Assembly (NCBI RefSeq): GCF_000155735.2
Contig: NC_020908.1
Coordinates: forward strand, 3,849,001-3,913,000
Length of the DNA stretch: 64,000 bases
Direction of reading: 5' to 3'
Origin: Octadecabacter arcticus 238
Lineage (GTDB): Bacteria > Pseudomonadota > Alphaproteobacteria > Rhodobacterales > Rhodobacteraceae
The notes beneath the pieces were generated by a model that saw nothing but the letters and a program-made list of their open reading frames with translations, had not been told where the DNA came from and ran no database searches. Made by a program: the position numbers and the translations under genes. This document shows, piece by piece, positions 1-10,075 of the stretch (the first letter of the stretch is position 1; every line of letters begins with the position of its first letter).

Positions 1-1534
1 CCGCCTTATCAACGTCCGACAACGGCGCGTCAAATTGCACTTCGCGCATGTCGCGCAGTTCCGCCAAGCCCATACCAAACGCCGACAATACACCGGCGAG
101 GGGATGGATCAGCACCCGTGACATGCCCAGCGCCTGAGCCACCAGACAGGCATGTTGCCCGCCCGCACCGCCAAAACATTGTAGGGTGTAATCGGTCACA
201 TCATGGCCGCGTTGAACGCTGATTTTCTTGATCGCATTGGCCATGTTGTCCACGGCGATGGACAGGAAGCCTTCGGCAATGTCTTCAACGGCGCGTGGCG
301 CCTCACCCGTGCTCAGCGCGACCTCAGCCGCGAGGGTCGCAAATTTCGCACGCACAGTGTCCAGATCGAGGGATTGACCGCCGCCGATCCCGAAAACATG
401 GGGGAAATGATCTGGGTTCAGCTTACCCAAAAGCACGTTGCAATCCGTGACCGTCAGCGGCCCGCCACGGCGATAACACGCAGGGCCGGGGTTGGCGCCC
501 GCACTTTCAGGGCCAACCTGAAACCGACCGTCCGCAAAGCGGCAAATTGACCCGCCACCGGCTGCAACCGTGTGAATATCCATCATCGGCGCGCGCATCC
601 GCACCCCCGCGACCTCGGTTTCGAACGAGCGTTCATAATCGCCCGCATAATGGCTGACATCCGTCGATGTGCCGCCCATGTCAAAGCCGATCAACTGATT
701 GTAGCCCGCAGCTTGCGCCGTTTTCACCATGCCGACAATCCCGCCCGCTGGCCCCGATAGAATCGCATCGCGCCCTTGGAATCGCGCCGCATCCGTCAGA
801 CCGCCACTGGATTGCATGAAGAACAGCTGTTCACACACACGCCCGACGTCCAAGGCAGTCGCGACGCGGTCGACGTATCGGCGCAAAATCGGCGACAGAT
901 AGGCATCCACCACCGTGGTGTCGCCACGCCCGACCAATTTGGCGAGGCGGGAGACCTGATGGCTGGTGCTGATCTGGGTGAACCCGATGTCTGTTGCGAT
1001 CTTTGCAACCCGAACCTCATGATCCGGGTTCAGATAGGCGTGCAGAAATGCGACTGCAACGGCCCGCAGCCCTGCATCATATCCCGACTGCAATGCAGCC
1101 CGCACCGCGTCGACATCCAAAGGAACAAGAACGCTGCCGTCCGCATTCAACCGCTCAGGCACCTCGGCCACGTCGGCATACAATAATTCCGGCCGCACAA
1201 TTTCCAACGCGAACAGATCCGGTCGCGTTTGGTAGCCGATTTTAAGCAGGTCGCGGAACCCGTCGGTGATCAGCAGTAACACGCCTTCACCCTTTCGTTC
1301 CAACAGCGCATTGGTCGCAACAGTTGTGCCCATTTTCACCGCCGCAATAGACCCCGCCGCTGGGTTATCTGTGCCAATCAGATCATGCACACCTTGTACG
1401 GCGGCATCTGCGTAGTGTTCGGGGTTCTCGGACAGCAGTTTTTGCGTCACCACAGCACCGTCCGGCGTGCGCGCAACGATGTCAGTAAACGTGCCGCCAC
1501 GGTCGATCCAGAATTCCCATTGCTTTGCTGACAC
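1..1534 (-). CDS. 5-oxoprolinase / hydantoinase family protein (partial, N-terminal 511 residues)
   Basis: ATP-dependent hydrolase of 5-oxoproline or related cyclic amides (hydantoinase A/oxoprolinase superfamily). The N-terminus reads WEFWIDRGGTFTDIV followed by KLLSENPEHYADAA and MGTTVATNALLERKGE. The IDRGGTFTD phosphate-binding loop and the LLSENP stretch favour the eukaryote-like 5-oxoprolinase branch (about 1200 residues) over plain HyuA. The frame is open to the left edge, so the C-terminal half lies outside the window. I chose a GTG start at 1534 because AGGAG lies about 8 nt upstream. The gene diverges from the tRNA-Met downstream. Substrate within the family is inferred. Confidence 0.85.
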   Translation of the reverse strand, partial: MSAKQWEFWIDRGGTFTDIVARTPDGAVVTQKLLSENPEHYADAAVQGVHDLIGTDNPAAGSIAAVKMGTTVATNALLERKGEGVLLLITDGFRDLLKIGYQTRPDLFALEIVRPELLYADVAEVPERLNADGSVLVPLDVDAVRAALQSGYDAGLRAVAVAFLHAYLNPDHEVRVAKIATDIGFTQISTSHQVSRLAKLVGRGDTTVVDAYLSPILRRYVDRVATALDVGRVCEQLFFMQSSGGLTDAARFQGRDAILSGPAGGIVGMVKTAQAAGYNQLIGFDMGGTSTDVSHYAGDYERSFETEVAGVRMRAPMMDIHTVAAGGGSICRFADGRFQVGPESAGANPGPACYRRGGPLTVTDCNVLLGKLNPDHFPHVFGIGGGQSLDLDTVRAKFATLAAEVALSTGEAPRAVEDIAEGFLSIAVDNMANAIKKISVQRGHDVTDYTLQCFGGAGGQHACLVAQALGMSRVLIHPLAGVLSAFGMGLAELRDMREVQFDAPLSDVDKA

Positions 1535-1653
1535 GACGCGCTCCTGATCCAAGTTGGCGGACTTGAACAAGCTGTGACGCAAAGAACAACCCGCAAAGCA
1601 CGAGATTGGGTTTGACACCACCCCCGCCCGCGACTATTCCGCCCGCTGTGTAT

Positions 1654-1730
<77 letters not shown>

Positions 1731-1896
1731 CACTGCCTTTTGAAATGGAACACAGCGAGCGTCGTTTCCCAGAAACACGAGCCATCATTGGTGTGTGCAA
1801 CGTCATACTCAACGCCGCCACACTCCGACTTTACCGAACACGACGACCCTTTGATATCACACCAAAGTGGCATACATTCAGCTTCTGGGGGACGCT

Positions 1897-3276
1897 ATGG
1901 CACTACTGCAAGAATTTGCCGCTATTGTCGGCAAAGAATACGCACTGACGGGGAATGATACCGCACGCTGGTCAACCGACTGGACGGGCAAGTACTGCGC
2001 GCAGCCCGGTGTGGTTCTGCGCCCCACGTCCACCCATCAAGTGTCACAAATTATGACCTTGGCCAACGCACAACGCCAATCCATCACGCCTGTGTCAGGC
2101 CACACCGGACTGGTTGGTGGCACATATGCGCCCGGCGGTGTGATGGTGTCATTGGACCAGATGAACACCATCCATGACATCAATGCCACAACGCGCACGG
2201 CTGTCGTGGATGCAGGTGTCGTTCTGTCCTCCCTCCACGATGCGACAGACGCCGAAGGGCTTATTTTCCCACTCACCTTTGGTGCACGAGGGTCCGCGAT
2301 GATAGGCGGGGTGATGTCGACCAACGCCGGTGGCTCAAACGTTCTGCGCTACGGAAATACCCGCGACCTGGTGCTCGGGCTTGAGGCTGTGTTGGCCGAT
2401 GGTCGGGTCGTGGACCTGATGTCGTCCCTGCACAAAGACAATTCCGGCCTGAACCTGCGCCAATTGTTGATCGGCTCCGAAGGTACGCTGGGGATCATCA
2501 CCAAGGCGGTGCTGAAACTTGCCCCGAAACCAATCACATATGCCACCGCGATGGTGGCCGTGCCGAAGTTGGACGATGCGCTGACGCTGCTGAACCGCGT
2601 GCAAGACGCGACAGGCGGCGCGGTGGAAGCGTTCGAATATATGCCGCGCCACTACATCGACGTCCACATGGCCCGCGTCGACGGCGCACGCGAACCATTT
2701 GATGTGCCCTATGATGTCAACATCATGATCGAGGTCGCCACAACCACAGACACAGATATCACCGACGCCCTGCAAACGATCATGGCTGACATGATGAACA
2801 GCGGTGCGGTCCTCGACGCCGTCGTCGCGCAAAACGAAACCCAGCGCCGCGCGATGTGGGACCGCCGCGAAGCAGCCGCTGAATTGACATTTTGGCGCAA
2901 GCCAATTGTCGATACCGATGTCGCATTGCCCCTCGATCTGGTGGGCTCCTTTTTGGAACAAGCGTACGCCAAAGTGGTTGAGGCCGACAGCGGCGCAGAA
3001 CCGTTCTACATTGCGCATCTGGGCGACGGCAACGTGCACTACGGCGTCTATCCGTCCAGCGACGATGCAGCGCTAAAGGATAAAATTGTTGAAATCATTG
3101 AAGATGTAGTTGAAAGCCTTGGCGGCAGTTTTTCGGCTGAACATGGTGTTGGCCTGTCGAAACTGAACACCATGCGGCGTCGCAAAGACCCTGTCGCGCT
3201 TGATATGATGCGTAAGATCAAGGGTGTTCTGGACCCTAATGGCATCCTTAATCCCGGCAAACTGATCCCTGATTAG
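1897..3276 (+). CDS. FAD-linked 2-hydroxyacid dehydrogenase (GlcD / D-lactate / D-2-hydroxyglutarate type)
   Basis: Flavoprotein of about 459 residues. The N-terminal PCMH-type FAD domain shows VVLRPTSTHQVSQIM, then SGHTGLVGG, and GSEGTLGIIT near residue 195. The C-terminal FAD-oxidase domain ends with HLGDGNVHYGVYP, EHGVG and DPNGILNPGK, all standard for the GlcD/DLD family. It should oxidise a D-2-hydroxyacid and pass electrons to a quinone or electron-transfer flavoprotein. Which acid cannot be decided from sequence. I prefer ATG 1897, preceded by GGGGGA, over an in-frame GTG ten codons earlier. The 3' end overlaps that of hemC by 4 nt (convergent). Confidence 0.88.
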   Translation: MALLQEFAAIVGKEYALTGNDTARWSTDWTGKYCAQPGVVLRPTSTHQVSQIMTLANAQRQSITPVSGHTGLVGGTYAPGGVMVSLDQMNTIHDINATTRTAVVDAGVVLSSLHDATDAEGLIFPLTFGARGSAMIGGVMSTNAGGSNVLRYGNTRDLVLGLEAVLADGRVVDLMSSLHKDNSGLNLRQLLIGSEGTLGIITKAVLKLAPKPITYATAMVAVPKLDDALTLLNRVQDATGGAVEAFEYMPRHYIDVHMARVDGAREPFDVPYDVNIMIEVATTTDTDITDALQTIMADMMNSGAVLDAVVAQNETQRRAMWDRREAAAELTFWRKPIVDTDVALPLDLVGSFLEQAYAKVVEADSGAEPFYIAHLGDGNVHYGVYPSSDDAALKDKIVEIIEDVVESLGGSFSAEHGVGLSKLNTMRRRKDPVALDMMRKIKGVLDPNGILNPGKLIPD

Positions 3277-4238
3277 CCTGCTTGAACAGCCTCAAAGAAA
3301 TCCGGCCCCGCTTGACCCAAAAGCTCTTGTGCCAGCTCCATACCCATCGCCGCGCCTTCGGACACCAATCCGCGCCGCTCACCGGTAAAGACCTGACTGC
3401 CATCGGGTTTCAAAATCTCGCCGCGCAGCCACATCTGATCACAGTCGATCATTGCCAAACCGGCAATCGGCGTTTCACAGGAGCCATCCAGCGCCGCAAG
3501 GAACGCCCGTTCCGCTGCCATCTGTTGACCCGCTTGCACATTGTGGATCGCCGCCAGCATATCGCGTGCGCGCAGATCATCGACGCGCCGTTCAATGCTG
3601 ATCGTGCCTTGGGCAATGGCGGGCAACATATCGTCCAGATCAATGGCGCCAATCGCTGCATCGTGCATGCCCATGCGGTTCAACCCCGCCATTGCCAAAA
3701 ACGTCGCATCCGCCAGACCATCGGCCAGCTTTTTCAACCGTGTCTGCACATTGCCGCGAAATTCAACGACGGTCAGGTCAGGTCGTTTCACCAGCAACTG
3801 TGCACGACGGCGCAGACTTGACGTGCCAACAATCGCCCCCTCGGGCAGATCGGCGATCCCCGCATATTTCACCGAAACAAAGGCATCGCGCGCATCTTCA
3901 CGCGGCAAAAATACGTTCAACACCAGACCATCCGGCTGCGCCACCGGCATGTCTTTGGTCGAATGAACGGCAATATCGATGCGCCCCGCCAGCATCGCCT
4001 CTTCGATCTCTTTGGTGAACAACCCCTTGTTGCCAATAACCTTGAGCGGAATATCCGCGTCGATCAGCGAGCGATCATCACCGGAGGTCTTGATCACGCA
4101 GACCTCGAACGCGGACTCGGGCAAATCAAACGCGATCATCAAACGGGCGCGCGTTTCATGGGCTTGTGCCAGCGCAAGCGGCGATCCACGGGTTCCAATT
4201 TTCAACGGTGCGGCGGGTGAGGGTAATTCAAAATCCAT
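3273..4238 (-). CDS. hemC: Porphobilinogen deaminase (hydroxymethylbilane synthase)
   Basis: Condenses four porphobilinogens to hydroxymethylbilane in heme and siroheme synthesis (cytoplasm). 321 residues, normal for the family. Visible signatures are LKIGTRGSPLALAQA at the start, HSTKDMP, GTSSLRRRAQL, FRGNVQTRLKKL and the dipyrromethane-cofactor cysteine in GSCETPIAG near residue 245. ATG 4238 is used because a TAA lies just upstream and only a TTG precedes it. The gene is divergent from hemE across about 90 bp, an arrangement common in Rhodobacteraceae that allows a shared control region. Confidence 0.97.
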   Translation of the reverse strand: MDFELPSPAAPLKIGTRGSPLALAQAHETRARLMIAFDLPESAFEVCVIKTSGDDRSLIDADIPLKVIGNKGLFTKEIEEAMLAGRIDIAVHSTKDMPVAQPDGLVLNVFLPREDARDAFVSVKYAGIADLPEGAIVGTSSLRRRAQLLVKRPDLTVVEFRGNVQTRLKKLADGLADATFLAMAGLNRMGMHDAAIGAIDLDDMLPAIAQGTISIERRVDDLRARDMLAAIHNVQAGQQMAAERAFLAALDGSCETPIAGLAMIDCDQMWLRGEILKPDGSQVFTGERRGLVSEGAAMGMELAQELLGQAGPDFFEAVQAG

Positions 4239-4329
4239 ATCGAACAATTAGCCGCGCGCCCGCGCCACTACAACCTCTTGACTCGGCACGCTCCAAAAGG
4301 GAGACGAAGCCGACCCTATGGAGGCCCCA

Positions 4330-5367
4330 ATGAGCACGCAAAAACCCATTCTTCGCGCCCTAGCCGGGGAAACCCTGCCGACACCGCCCATCTGGATGAT
4401 GCGTCAGGCGGGGCGGTATTTACCCGAATACAAAGCGACCCGCGCGCAGGCCGGTGATTTTCTGTCGTTGTGCTACAACCCAGAACTGGCCGCCGAAGTG
4501 ACGCTGCAACCCATCCGCCGCTACGGGTTTGACGCCTCGATCCTGTTCGCGGACATTTTGCTGCTGCCCCAAGCGCTCGGCGCGGATCTGTGGTTTGTCA
4601 CGGGCGAAGGCCCGCGTTTGTCGACTGTCACAACTGCCGATGAATTGAAGGCGCTGAAACCCGTCAGCGCCATCCACGACACATTGTCGCCGATCTACGA
4701 AACCATAAAACTGCTGACGGGCGAATTGCCCGACGATGTCACGCTCATCGGCTTTGCAGGTGCGCCGTGGACTGTCGCGACTTATATGATCGCCGGACAA
4801 GGCTCGCCAGATCAGGGCCCGGCCCACGCGCTGAAAGACACTGACAAAGCCGTCTTTGAAGGTCTGCTCGATCTCATTACCGACGGCACGATCGAATACC
4901 TGTCGGCTCAGATCAACGCTGGCGCTGAAGTCGTCAAATTGTTCGACAGCTGGGCAGGATCGCTGATGGGCGACGATTTCACAAACTATGCGATCAAACC
5001 AATGGCGCGTATTGTGGCCGCCCTTAAACAACGCCACCCAGACACGCCCATCATCGCCTTTCCGCGCGGCGCGGACGAACGTTACATCGGGCTGCACGAT
5101 GCAATTGGGGCGGACTGCATTGCGCTGGACGATGGCGTCATGGCCCAATGGGCCGCCGACAACGTGCAAATCGACGGCTGCGTGCAAGGCAACCTAAAAT
5201 CATCCCATATGGTCACAGGCGGTGATACGCTGGTGTCTGAAACGCGGCGCATTGTTGATGTTCTCAAAGGTGGACCGCACATCTTCAATCTAGGACACGG
5301 CATCACGCCGGATGCAGACCCGCAAAACGTGCAACTGATGATCGATACCGTGCGCGAGGCACGCTGA
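4330..5367 (+). CDS. hemE: Uroporphyrinogen decarboxylase
   Basis: Converts uroporphyrinogen III to coproporphyrinogen III. 345 residues. The signature [16 protein letters not shown] is near residue 18, [10 protein letters not shown] near 78 and [13 protein letters not shown] near 145. FPRGADERY replaces the usual FPKGA, and NLGHGI is near the C-terminus. ATG 4330 is chosen over ATG 4318 because GGAGG sits 7 nt upstream of it. The gene feeds HemF, encoded just downstream on the opposite strand. Confidence 0.97.
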   Translation: MSTQKPILRALAGETLPTPPIWMMRQAGRYLPEYKATRAQAGDFLSLCYNPELAAEVTLQPIRRYGFDASILFADILLLPQALGADLWFVTGEGPRLSTVTTADELKALKPVSAIHDTLSPIYETIKLLTGELPDDVTLIGFAGAPWTVATYMIAGQGSPDQGPAHALKDTDKAVFEGLLDLITDGTIEYLSAQINAGAEVVKLFDSWAGSLMGDDFTNYAIKPMARIVAALKQRHPDTPIIAFPRGADERYIGLHDAIGADCIALDDGVMAQWAADNVQIDGCVQGNLKSSHMVTGGDTLVSETRRIVDVLKGGPHIFNLGHGITPDADPQNVQLMIDTVREAR

Positions 5368-5471
5368 CACCCCTCGTTCATCTTTGTAAATACAACTCGT
5401 ATTTCGGTTTGGCGGCGGCGTTCGGTGAGGCGCTGCTGCCTCAACTGCACCATCTCAACAGTGTCGTCGCG

Positions 5472-6368
5472 TCAGACCCACTTCGCCATCGGCGGCAAGC
5501 TCATCAACACAGCATTCGCGTCATGGCCAGTTTCAAGCCCAAACTTCGTACCACGATCATAGACAAGATTGTATTCCGCATAGAGCCCGCGATGCACCAG
5601 TTGCGCATCCTTGTCCGCATCGGTCCATTTCGTGTTTCGGCGCCCCTCAACAAGTGGCTGATAGGCTGGCAAAAACGCCCGCCCCAAGTCCTGCGTCAAA
5701 GCAAAATCAGCGGCCCAGTCGCCGGTGCTGTAATCGTCCATGAACACACCGCCAACACCGCGTGCGCGGTTGCGATGGGGTATGTAGAAATACTCATCCG
5801 CCCAAGCCTTTAGCTTGGGGTAATGTGCCTCGCCGTGGGGGTCCAACCACGTCTGTTGCGTGGCGTGAAAATGTGCAGTGTCATCGCTGTATTCGATGCA
5901 AGGATTAAGGTCGGACCCGCCACCAAACCACCACGCATGCGGCGTCCAGAACATACGCGTATTCATATGAACCGAAGGCGTATGAGGGTTCTGCATGTGC
6001 GCGACAAGGCTGATGCCCGATGCCCAGAAGCGCGGATCGTCGGCCATGCCATCAAAACCCTTGCGCGCCATCATCGCGGCCTGTGCGCGCGGGCCCAACG
6101 TGCCATGCACGGTTGAGATGTTGACCCCGACCTTTTCAAACACACGCCCGCCGCGCATCACCGACATCACGCCGCCACCTGCGTCTTCTCCGGCGTCACC
6201 TGTACGTGTGGTTTGCGTGACTTCAAACCGGCCCGCTGGCAGGCCCGAAAACGGCCCGACAGCTTGTGTATCCTCAAGGTTTTCAAAGGACTGCACGATC
6301 TCGTCGCGCAGAGTGCGAAACCAGACCGACGCCGCCGCCTTTTCTTGTTTCATTTCGCCCAAGTCCAT
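5472..6368 (-). CDS. hemF: Oxygen-dependent coproporphyrinogen III oxidase
   Basis: Aerobic decarboxylation of coproporphyrinogen III to protoporphyrinogen IX. 298 residues, the usual size. The block AWWFGGGSDLNPCIEY, the HPRGE-like region and GVGGVFMDDY are family hallmarks. RGTKFGLETGHDANAVLMSLPP forms the C-terminal substrate/dimer motif. The start ATG 6368 has only a weak upstream purine run. It converges on hemE across about 100 bp, giving three heme genes within 3.1 kb. Confidence 0.96.
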   Translation of the reverse strand: MDLGEMKQEKAAASVWFRTLRDEIVQSFENLEDTQAVGPFSGLPAGRFEVTQTTRTGDAGEDAGGGVMSVMRGGRVFEKVGVNISTVHGTLGPRAQAAMMARKGFDGMADDPRFWASGISLVAHMQNPHTPSVHMNTRMFWTPHAWWFGGGSDLNPCIEYSDDTAHFHATQQTWLDPHGEAHYPKLKAWADEYFYIPHRNRARGVGGVFMDDYSTGDWAADFALTQDLGRAFLPAYQPLVEGRRNTKWTDADKDAQLVHRGLYAEYNLVYDRGTKFGLETGHDANAVLMSLPPMAKWV

Positions 6369-6486
6369 GTCTCGAAACCTTGTTATTGCTTATCAATGAG
6401 ACGTAGCATTGATTGACCAAGCAGGGCAAACGTCCGCAACCGCCGAATTCACAACTGCGACCATATGGCTGCCAAAGGAAACTGAC

Positions 6487-6876
6487 ATGACCCGCTCGCC
6501 CTTTCTTATTCTTTCGCTTCTGGCGCTTACAGCCTGTTCAACCCCGCGCGAACAATGCATTAGTTCGTCAAACCGTCCCGTTGCCCAGCTTGACCGTTTA
6601 ATCAACATCACACAGGGCAACATCAGCCGCGGCTTCGCTTTGGCTGAGGTACAGGACGTGCGTGTGTTGCGTGCATCCTGCGAAGGCACGAACGCAGATG
6701 GATCAACCTTCCGTTTCCCATGCGAAGAAACCGAGACGACGACCCGCCAAGAACCTGTGACGATCAACATCGCCGAAGAGCGCATAAAGCTCGCGCAACT
6801 TGAGAGCCGCCGTGAGCAGTCTGCCCGCGCCGCACAGGACCGCATTCAACGGTGCATTGCCGTCCATCCAGAATGA
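6487..6876 (+). CDS. Small putative lipoprotein
   Basis: 129 residues. The N-terminus MTRSPFLILSLLALTACSTP is a type II signal peptide with lipobox LTAC, so the mature protein should be lipid-anchored at Cys17. The remainder is polar, with a glutamate/arginine-rich helical tail (EERIKLAQLESRREQSARAAQDR) and several cysteines. No family recognised. ATG 6487 follows AAGGAA. The stop is 1 nt from the end of the opposing SDR gene. Confidence 0.75.
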   Translation: MTRSPFLILSLLALTACSTPREQCISSSNRPVAQLDRLINITQGNISRGFALAEVQDVRVLRASCEGTNADGSTFRFPCEETETTTRQEPVTINIAEERIKLAQLESRREQSARAAQDRIQRCIAVHPE

Positions 6877-7680
6877 TTAGTGCGCAGGCGCCGAAGCCGG
6901 ATCAATCAGCGTGCGACCCCCATCAACGGTGATAATCTGGCCCGTTACAAAGCCTGATGCGTCGGACGCGAGGTATTGCACTGCGTCCGACACTTCACCA
7001 GGTCCTGCGATTCGGCCGAGAGGCGTGTGATCAATAATGTCGCTGCGGTATTCATCGTGTTCGCGCAACTCGCGCTTTAGGCTTGCCGACATGACGGACC
7101 CAAAGGCAACTGCGTTCACGCGGATCCGGTGCGGCGCCAACGCCACAGCCATAGACCGTGTCATCTGATCCAGCGCCGCCGTTGAAATCGAATAGCCCAG
7201 CAGATCAGGATTGGCGCGCCGCGCTGCGATAGAACTGAGGTTGATGATTGATCCGACGGATCCGTCTTCTTGTCCTTCGGCCTGCTTGATCATTCGTTTT
7301 GAAATCGCCTGCGTCAGGCGCAACGACGTCATAAGGTTTTGTTGTAGCAAGTTTTCTACCTGATCCTCTTTCGGGTTCAGCGGGTCGGACGTGATCAGTT
7401 GGCGTGACGCATTAACCAAAATATCGACCCTTTCGAAACTATCAATTGTCATGGACAACAAATTGTTGATCGACAGTTTTTGACGCAGATCACAGGCAAA
7501 CGTCCGGTAGCGCTCGGGTTCAACTTTGGACGATCCAAGTTCCTCTACCAGTCGGTCTTCGTCCATATCTGCAAAGACAACATTGGCGCCTTCGGCGACA
7601 AAATGCCGCCCGATCGCGAGGCCAACACCATTTGCAGCACCTGTGACGATGGCGGTCTTGCCGGCGATAGAAAAAGACAT
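6877..7680 (-). CDS. SDR-family protein with altered catalytic motif
   Basis: 267 residues with a Rossmann fold: TGAANGVG at residue 14 (TGxxxGxG) and DxxL-type acidic residues after strand 2. SINLSS (Ser149/150) sits where the catalytic serine belongs. At the YxxxK motif the protein reads Y163-SIS-T167, so the catalytic lysine is threonine (codon ACG; one base from AAG). The NNAG motif is also altered, to NASR. Family knowledge says this lysine orients the nicotinamide ribose and lowers the tyrosine pKa. Activity may be lost or the role may be non-catalytic. C-terminal VTGQIITVDGG is normal. Confidence 0.85.
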   Translation of the reverse strand: MSFSIAGKTAIVTGAANGVGLAIGRHFVAEGANVVFADMDEDRLVEELGSSKVEPERYRTFACDLRQKLSINNLLSMTIDSFERVDILVNASRQLITSDPLNPKEDQVENLLQQNLMTSLRLTQAISKRMIKQAEGQEDGSVGSIINLSSIAARRANPDLLGYSISTAALDQMTRSMAVALAPHRIRVNAVAFGSVMSASLKRELREHDEYRSDIIDHTPLGRIAGPGEVSDAVQYLASDASGFVTGQIITVDGGRTLIDPASAPAH

Positions 7681-7724
7681 AACAACTCCTGAGAACCAGA
7701 CAGATTAGAAAAGGCTAAGCGATA

Positions 7725-8663
7725 TTAGCGCTTGGGGCGAGTCGCACGAAAAATCTTGAACGCACCTGTTCCGGCGAGTTCTTCGACACGGGCAAACTTT
7801 GCATCCAATTCCGCCTCATAGGGCAGATGACGGTTGGCGACCATCAACAATGCGCCGCGCGGCTTCAGGATGCGCGCAGCAGTGGCGATGAAGCCCTTTC
7901 CAAGGTCGGGATCACCCGCCCGTATGGTGTGAAATGGCGGGTTGGACACAACGACGTCATAAGGTCCGCCACTAAATGTCAGCGCGTCGGTCCAAACAGG
8001 ACGCGCGCGGGCATCATTGGTATTTAGGACAGCACAGTCCAACGCCACCTTGTCTGCCTCGATCATATCGAGGCGCGTGACGCCTTCATGGGTCAAAATC
8101 TCACGGCTGAGAAAGCCCCAGCCTGCGCCAAGGTCGGCCACGTCGCCCTTAAGCGCATCAAGGTGTGGGACTAATTGGGAGGAGCCGATGTCGATCTTCG
8201 TTTCAGAAAACACACCCGCGACGGTTTTGTATCCGTCCGGTGATGTGACGGTAACGTCCCAATCAGGGGCAGTGCCAGCCTCAAACCAGAACAAACGCCC
8301 ATGACCCTTTGCGACAACGCCCATGATCGTGTTGGTCTTGCGGACGTCTTTGTAGATGCCCTCAATGCCATCAGTCTTTTGCCCGTCAACGATCACCAAA
8401 CCACCGGCGGCAATTGCGTCGCTGATCATGGCGCGTGCAAGCGTTTTTGATCGCGGCACCACCAGAAGCGTCGCGCCGCGGCCTGTGCCGTCGCCAACCA
8501 TGCCCATGGCCTGCCAATATTGATGGTCGGGATAAAACGTCGACTCGACACTGACATCGCTTAGCCCAGCCAGATCATAGCCAGCGGGCGGGCGCAGGAT
8601 ATGCAGCGTTCCAGTCAGGTCCAGACCTTCGTCCAGCGCAGTAAAGAGGCGAGAATATTTCAT
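7725..8663 (-). CDS. RsmC-like class I SAM methyltransferase
   Basis: 312 residues, two tandem methyltransferase-fold halves as in RsmC (16S rRNA G1207 N2-methyltransferase). The C-terminal half carries VADLGAGWGFLSREIL (SAM motif I) and VVSNPPFHT (the catalytic NPPF of N2-guanine methyltransferases). The N-terminal half is degenerate, as in RsmC. ATG 8663 (MKYSRLF) lies 25 nt after the clpS stop and fits the operon better than upstream starts inside clpS. The rRNA target is inferred from architecture. Confidence 0.8.
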   Translation of the reverse strand: MKYSRLFTALDEGLDLTGTLHILRPPAGYDLAGLSDVSVESTFYPDHQYWQAMGMVGDGTGRGATLLVVPRSKTLARAMISDAIAAGGLVIVDGQKTDGIEGIYKDVRKTNTIMGVVAKGHGRLFWFEAGTAPDWDVTVTSPDGYKTVAGVFSETKIDIGSSQLVPHLDALKGDVADLGAGWGFLSREILTHEGVTRLDMIEADKVALDCAVLNTNDARARPVWTDALTFSGGPYDVVVSNPPFHTIRAGDPDLGKGFIATAARILKPRGALLMVANRHLPYEAELDAKFARVEELAGTGAFKIFRATRPKR

Positions 8664-8688
8664 GATGAACCGAGCGGGCCACGCGCCC

Positions 8689-9030
8689 TCACTCTTTTTC
8701 CATCGTGCATTGCAGGGGGTGTTGGTGACGCGCCGCAAGGTCCATCACCAGCGCAACCTTGGTTTCCGCGATCTCATGGCTGAACACGCCAACCACCGCG
8801 AGACCCTTTTTATGCACGGCCAACATGATCTCGACCGACTGGTCATGGGTCAGGCTAAAGAAGCGTTCCAACACGTGGACGACAAATTCCATCGGCGTGT
8901 AATCGTCGTTCAGGATCATCACCTTATACAGCGGTGGACGTTTGGTCTTGGTCCGTGTTTCAAGCTTGATTCCGATATCACTATCGTCATCATCGTCCCG
9001 ATCAGCCATCATGTAAACGTCTTGCAGCAT
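8689..9030 (-). CDS. clpS: ClpS, adaptor of the ClpAP protease
   Basis: Delivers N-end-rule substrates to ClpAP. 113 residues: an acidic flexible head (DRDDDDDSD) and then the ClpS core [31 protein letters not shown] forms the N-degron pocket, followed by [20 protein letters not shown]. The start ATG 9030 follows AAAGGAA. A second in-frame pair of ATGs is six to seven codons later. clpA is not in the window. Confidence 0.95.
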   Translation of the reverse strand: MLQDVYMMADRDDDDDSDIGIKLETRTKTKRPPLYKVMILNDDYTPMEFVVHVLERFFSLTHDQSVEIMLAVHKKGLAVVGVFSHEIAETKVALVMDLAARHQHPLQCTMEKE

Positions 9031-9150
9031 GGTATTCCTTTGGCGAGAGTCACTGGTCGATTGTACATTCCGCGGCTTAATATAACCTTCATGGCGCCTA
9101 TGAAAAGGGGCCTCGCATAACTGACGCATAACACAAGGCAGGAACACCCC

Positions 9151-9846
9151 TTGAGCAACAAAAATTGGACCATCGCATTCGACGCTGACGACACGCTTTG
9201 GCACAACGAACGCGGCTTTAAGCTGACCAAAAATAGTTTCTCTGAATTGCTGGCGGAATTCACGTCACGCGATGGCCTACAGGATCGGCTGTTAAGCGCT
9301 GAGCGTCGTAATCTGGGCATCTATGGCTTTGGCGTCAAAGGCTTTGTGCTGTCGATGGTCGAAACCGCGATTGAGGTGACGGACGGCGCGGTGCCCACTG
9401 ACGTTATCGCAGAGCTGTTGTCCATGGGGCGCGACATGCTGTCGGACCCTGTAGAATTGATGCCCGGCGTGCGCGGCGCGATTGAACAGCTACGGCAGAC
9501 GGCCGAGATCGTGTTGATCACCAAGGGAGATTTGCTGGATCAGGAACGCAAGCTGGCGCAATCGGGTCTGGGAGATCTGTTCGACGCGGTTGAAATCGTC
9601 AGTGACAAGACCGCCGATGTGTATGCCCGCATTTTCGCGCGCCACGACACGGCACATCAGATGATGGTCGGCAATTCGGTGCGATCAGACGTGATTCCCG
9701 CGATTGAGGCCGGCGCGTGGGGCGTCCACGTCCCCCATGAACTAACATGGGGCTATGAGCATGCAGACGCGCCCGTCACCCACCGGCGATTCCGCGAAAT
9801 TTTCACGCTACGCGAGTTGCCGGAACTGGTCGCAACGCTCAATTGA
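9151..9846 (+). CDS. HAD-superfamily hydrolase
   Basis: 231 residues. HAD motif I is [10 protein letters not shown] (Asp nucleophile and acid/base Asp), motif II is VLITKGD and motif III/IV is [17 protein letters not shown]. The alpha-helical cap between motifs I and II makes it a subfamily I phosphatase, probably on a small phosphorylated metabolite. The substrate is unknown. Translation appears to start at TTG 9151, with AGGA about 8 nt upstream and no better ATG before motif I. Confidence 0.85.
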   Translation: MSNKNWTIAFDADDTLWHNERGFKLTKNSFSELLAEFTSRDGLQDRLLSAERRNLGIYGFGVKGFVLSMVETAIEVTDGAVPTDVIAELLSMGRDMLSDPVELMPGVRGAIEQLRQTAEIVLITKGDLLDQERKLAQSGLGDLFDAVEIVSDKTADVYARIFARHDTAHQMMVGNSVRSDVIPAIEAGAWGVHVPHELTWGYEHADAPVTHRRFREIFTLRELPELVATLN

Positions 9847-10075
9847 GGCTTTTTATCTATCCGCCCAATTCCTGCCATAATCCACCATTTAGCGGTCAAA
9901 ACAAAAGCCGACCCCCAGATGTGCCCCAAAGCCTACGATTTGTGCAGGTTTGCCACATCGAAACCCTTTGTATTTAAGGTATTTTCTGATCCACGGCCCT
10001 GTGCTAGCCTTATTCTATAATAAGAGACCCTATCAAAAAATCGGGGCTCATGAGGCTAAAGAAAAGGGCAGTGGC

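Noticed and set aside
2335..3039. Long minus-strand frame inside the FAD-dehydrogenase gene
   Set aside because: Shadow of the strongly supported plus-strand gene; composition is His/Val-rich, as expected for an antisense frame.
6380..6400. FNR-like half site (ATCAA) upstream of hemF
   Set aside because: Only one half matches the TTGAT-N4-ATCAA consensus.
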